NCBI GenBank assembly: GCA_021780015.1
Contig: JAJXZN010000049.1
Span: 1 to 6,053 of the forward strand
DNA length: 6,053 nt
Direction: 5' to 3'
Source: Pseudomonadota bacterium
GTDB taxonomy: Bacteria; Pseudomonadota; Alphaproteobacteria; Rhizobiales; Beijerinckiaceae
This document shows, piece by piece, positions 4,725-6,053 of the stretch (its first letter is position 1; each line of letters opens with the position of its first letter). The notes under the pieces are model-generated. The model saw nothing but the letters and a program-made list of their open reading frames with translations, was not told the DNA's origin and did not search any database. The translations under genes and the position numbers were made by a program.

Positions 4725-6026
4725 ATGCCGCAACGGCTCGACACGCGCAGCCCCGCTTTCGGGACGGCTTTCGCCGCCCTGCTGGCCTCGAAGCGCGAGG
4801 CAGCGGTCGATGTCGATCAGGCCGTGCAGGCGATCATCGCCGATGTCGTCGCCGAGGGCGACAAGGCGCTCATCGCCTATTCGCAAAAATTCGACCACGT
4901 CGATCTCGGCGCTCTGGGGCTTGCTGTCCCGGCGGCGGAGATCGCCGCCGCGGAACGGGCCGCGGCGCCCGAGGCGCTCGCCGCTCTGCGGCTGGCGCAT
5001 GAGCGGATCACGGTTTTCCATGAGCGCCAGCGGCCGAGCGACCAGATTTTCACCGATGCGCTCGGCGTCGAACTCGGCTGGCGCTGGCAGGCGATCGAGG
5101 CCGCCGGGCTTTACGTTCCGGGCGGCACGGCAAGCTATCCGTCATCCGTCCTGATGAATGCGGTCCCGGCGAAGGTTGCGGGCGTCGGCCGGCTTGTCAT
5201 GGTTGTGCCGGCGCCGCACGGCGAGATTGCGCCGTTGGTGCTCGCCGCCGCCAAGCTTGCTGGTGTCGATGAAATCTACCGCGTCGGCGGTGCGCAAGCG
5301 ATCGCGGCGCTCGCCTATGGCACCGCGACGATTGCGCCGGTGGCGAAGATCGTCGGCCCCGGCAATGCCTATGTCGCAGCCGCTAAACGCCGCGTCTTCG
5401 GCACTGTCGGCATCGACATGATCGCCGGCCCGTCGGAAGTGCTGATCATCGCTGACGACAGCGCCAATCCCGATTGGGTTGCCGCTGATCTCTTGGCCCA
5501 GGCCGAGCATGACACCGCCGCGCAATCGATCCTCATCACCGATAGCGCCGCGCTGGCCCAGTCCGTCGCCGTGGCCGTTGAGCGCCAGCTTGCGAGCCTG
5601 CCGCGCGCGGCCATCGCGGCGGCAAGTTGGCGCGATCACGGCGCGATCATCGAAGTCGCGGCGATCGGCGAAGCCCTGCCGCTTGCCGACCGTGTAGCGC
5701 CTGAACACCTTGAAATCATCACGCGAGACGCCGAGGCTTTGGCCGATCGCGTAAACAACGCCGGCGCGATCTTCATCGGCGGCCATACGCCCGAGGCGAT
5801 CGGCGATTATGTCGGCGGATCGAACCATGTCTTGCCGACGGCGCGTTCGGCGCGCTTCTCCTCCGGCCTCAGCGTGCTCGATTTCATGAAGCGCACGTCG
5901 ATCCTCAAGTGCTCGCCCGAAAGCCTCGCCGCGCTGGGTCCGGCAGCGGTTGCGCTCGGCAAAGCTGAAGGTCTCGACGCCCATGCCCGCTCCGTGGCGT
6001 TCCGGCTTGGCCTGACGAACTCATGA
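4725..6026 (+). CDS. hisD: Histidinol dehydrogenase
   Basis: Encodes 433 residues, close to the 434 of E. coli HisD. It oxidises L-histidinol to L-histidine in two NAD-dependent steps, the last reactions of histidine synthesis, as a zinc homodimer in the cytoplasm. The start at 4725 is chosen because GAAAGGAAAG precedes it and MPQRLDTRSPAF matches the typical N-terminus. Signatures seen are GLYVPGGTASYPSSVLMNA (129-147), VGGAQAIAALAYGT, KIVGPGNAYV, DMIAGPSEVLIIAD and AQAEHD. Expected zinc ligands are all present: Gln259, His262, Asp361 and His420. The catalytic pair Glu327-His328 lies in VAPEHLEI. The NHVLPT segment and the SGLSVLDFMKR motif are intact. The gene appears fully functional. Its stop overlaps the next start by four bases. 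Confidence 0.98.
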   Translation: MPQRLDTRSPAFGTAFAALLASKREAAVDVDQAVQAIIADVVAEGDKALIAYSQKFDHVDLGALGLAVPAAEIAAAERAAAPEALAALRLAHERITVFHERQRPSDQIFTDALGVELGWRWQAIEAAGLYVPGGTASYPSSVLMNAVPAKVAGVGRLVMVVPAPHGEIAPLVLAAAKLAGVDEIYRVGGAQAIAALAYGTATIAPVAKIVGPGNAYVAAAKRRVFGTVGIDMIAGPSEVLIIADDSANPDWVAADLLAQAEHDTAAQSILITDSAALAQSVAVAVERQLASLPRAAIAAASWRDHGAIIEVAAIGEALPLADRVAPEHLEIITRDAEALADRVNNAGAIFIGGHTPEAIGDYVGGSNHVLPTARSARFSSGLSVLDFMKRTSILKCSPESLAALGPAAVALGKAEGLDAHARSVAFRLGLTNS

Positions 6027-6053
6027 CCGCGAAGGAGCCACGGCGCAATCGTC
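6023..6053 (+). CDS. Start of the gene coupled to hisD, probably UPF0262 family (partial)
   Basis: An ATG at 6023 overlaps the hisD stop (ATGA) and stays open to the window end, giving MTAKEPRRNR. Ten residues cannot identify a family. In Hyphomicrobiales hisD is commonly followed by an UPF0262 gene, then a low-molecular-weight phosphatase gene and infA. A short basic N-terminus is compatible with that. The UPF0262 call is inference from synteny. Confidence 0.45.
   Translation, partial: MTAKEPRRNR

Noticed and set aside
5142..5984. Minus-strand frame of 280 codons within hisD
   Set aside because: It is the antisense of a highly conserved enzyme-coding region and shows no independent signals.
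1..6053. tRNA, rRNA, CRISPR array, insertion sequence or riboswitch
   Set aside because: I scanned both strands by eye for cloverleaf-like segments, regularly spaced repeats, transposase motifs and leader structures and found none that could be supported.

Overview
The window is high-GC DNA with the gene content and codon use of an alphaproteobacterium. A hisD gene followed with a 4-base overlap by what looks like the start of an UPF0262-family gene suggests the Hyphomicrobiales (rhizobia/methanotroph/Beijerinckia-like group). That assignment is inference from synteny and style; there is no rRNA or other taxonomic marker.

Positions 1-4093 are the end of a tailed-phage-derived element (prophage remnant or related particle-type element). 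It opens with the C-terminal end of a terminase large subunit. A tiny convergent membrane-protein gene on the minus strand follows, then a truncated portal protein joined in frame to a soluble lytic transglycosylase (SLT) domain. The normal capsid, head-completion, tail and baseplate genes between portal and lysis modules are absent, so an internal deletion very likely created the portal-SLT fusion. After the joint a nearly continuous lysis-type cassette survives. It holds an Amidase_2 peptidoglycan hydrolase, a small secreted Cys-rich protein with its own downstream hairpin, a holin-like signal/membrane protein, a small hydrophobic protein, a lipoprotein, and a membrane-anchored coiled-coil protein built from a 63-bp tandem duplication. 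A textbook Rho-independent terminator with a TTCG loop closes the element.

Positions 4171-6053 look like ordinary chromosome: a thiol (Cys-type) glutathione peroxidase, a complete histidinol dehydrogenase (hisD, last step of histidine synthesis), and the first ten codons of a coupled downstream gene. The phage-derived part and the chromosomal part are separated by the terminator and about 75 bp that may carry the peroxidase promoter.

No tRNA, rRNA, CRISPR array or insertion sequence was seen, and no gene-free stretch exceeds about 160 bp. The main points of interest are the portal-SLT chimera, the intact lysis cassette in an element that lost its structural genes, and the antisense membrane gene with a cytochrome-oxidase-subunit-IV-like motif.
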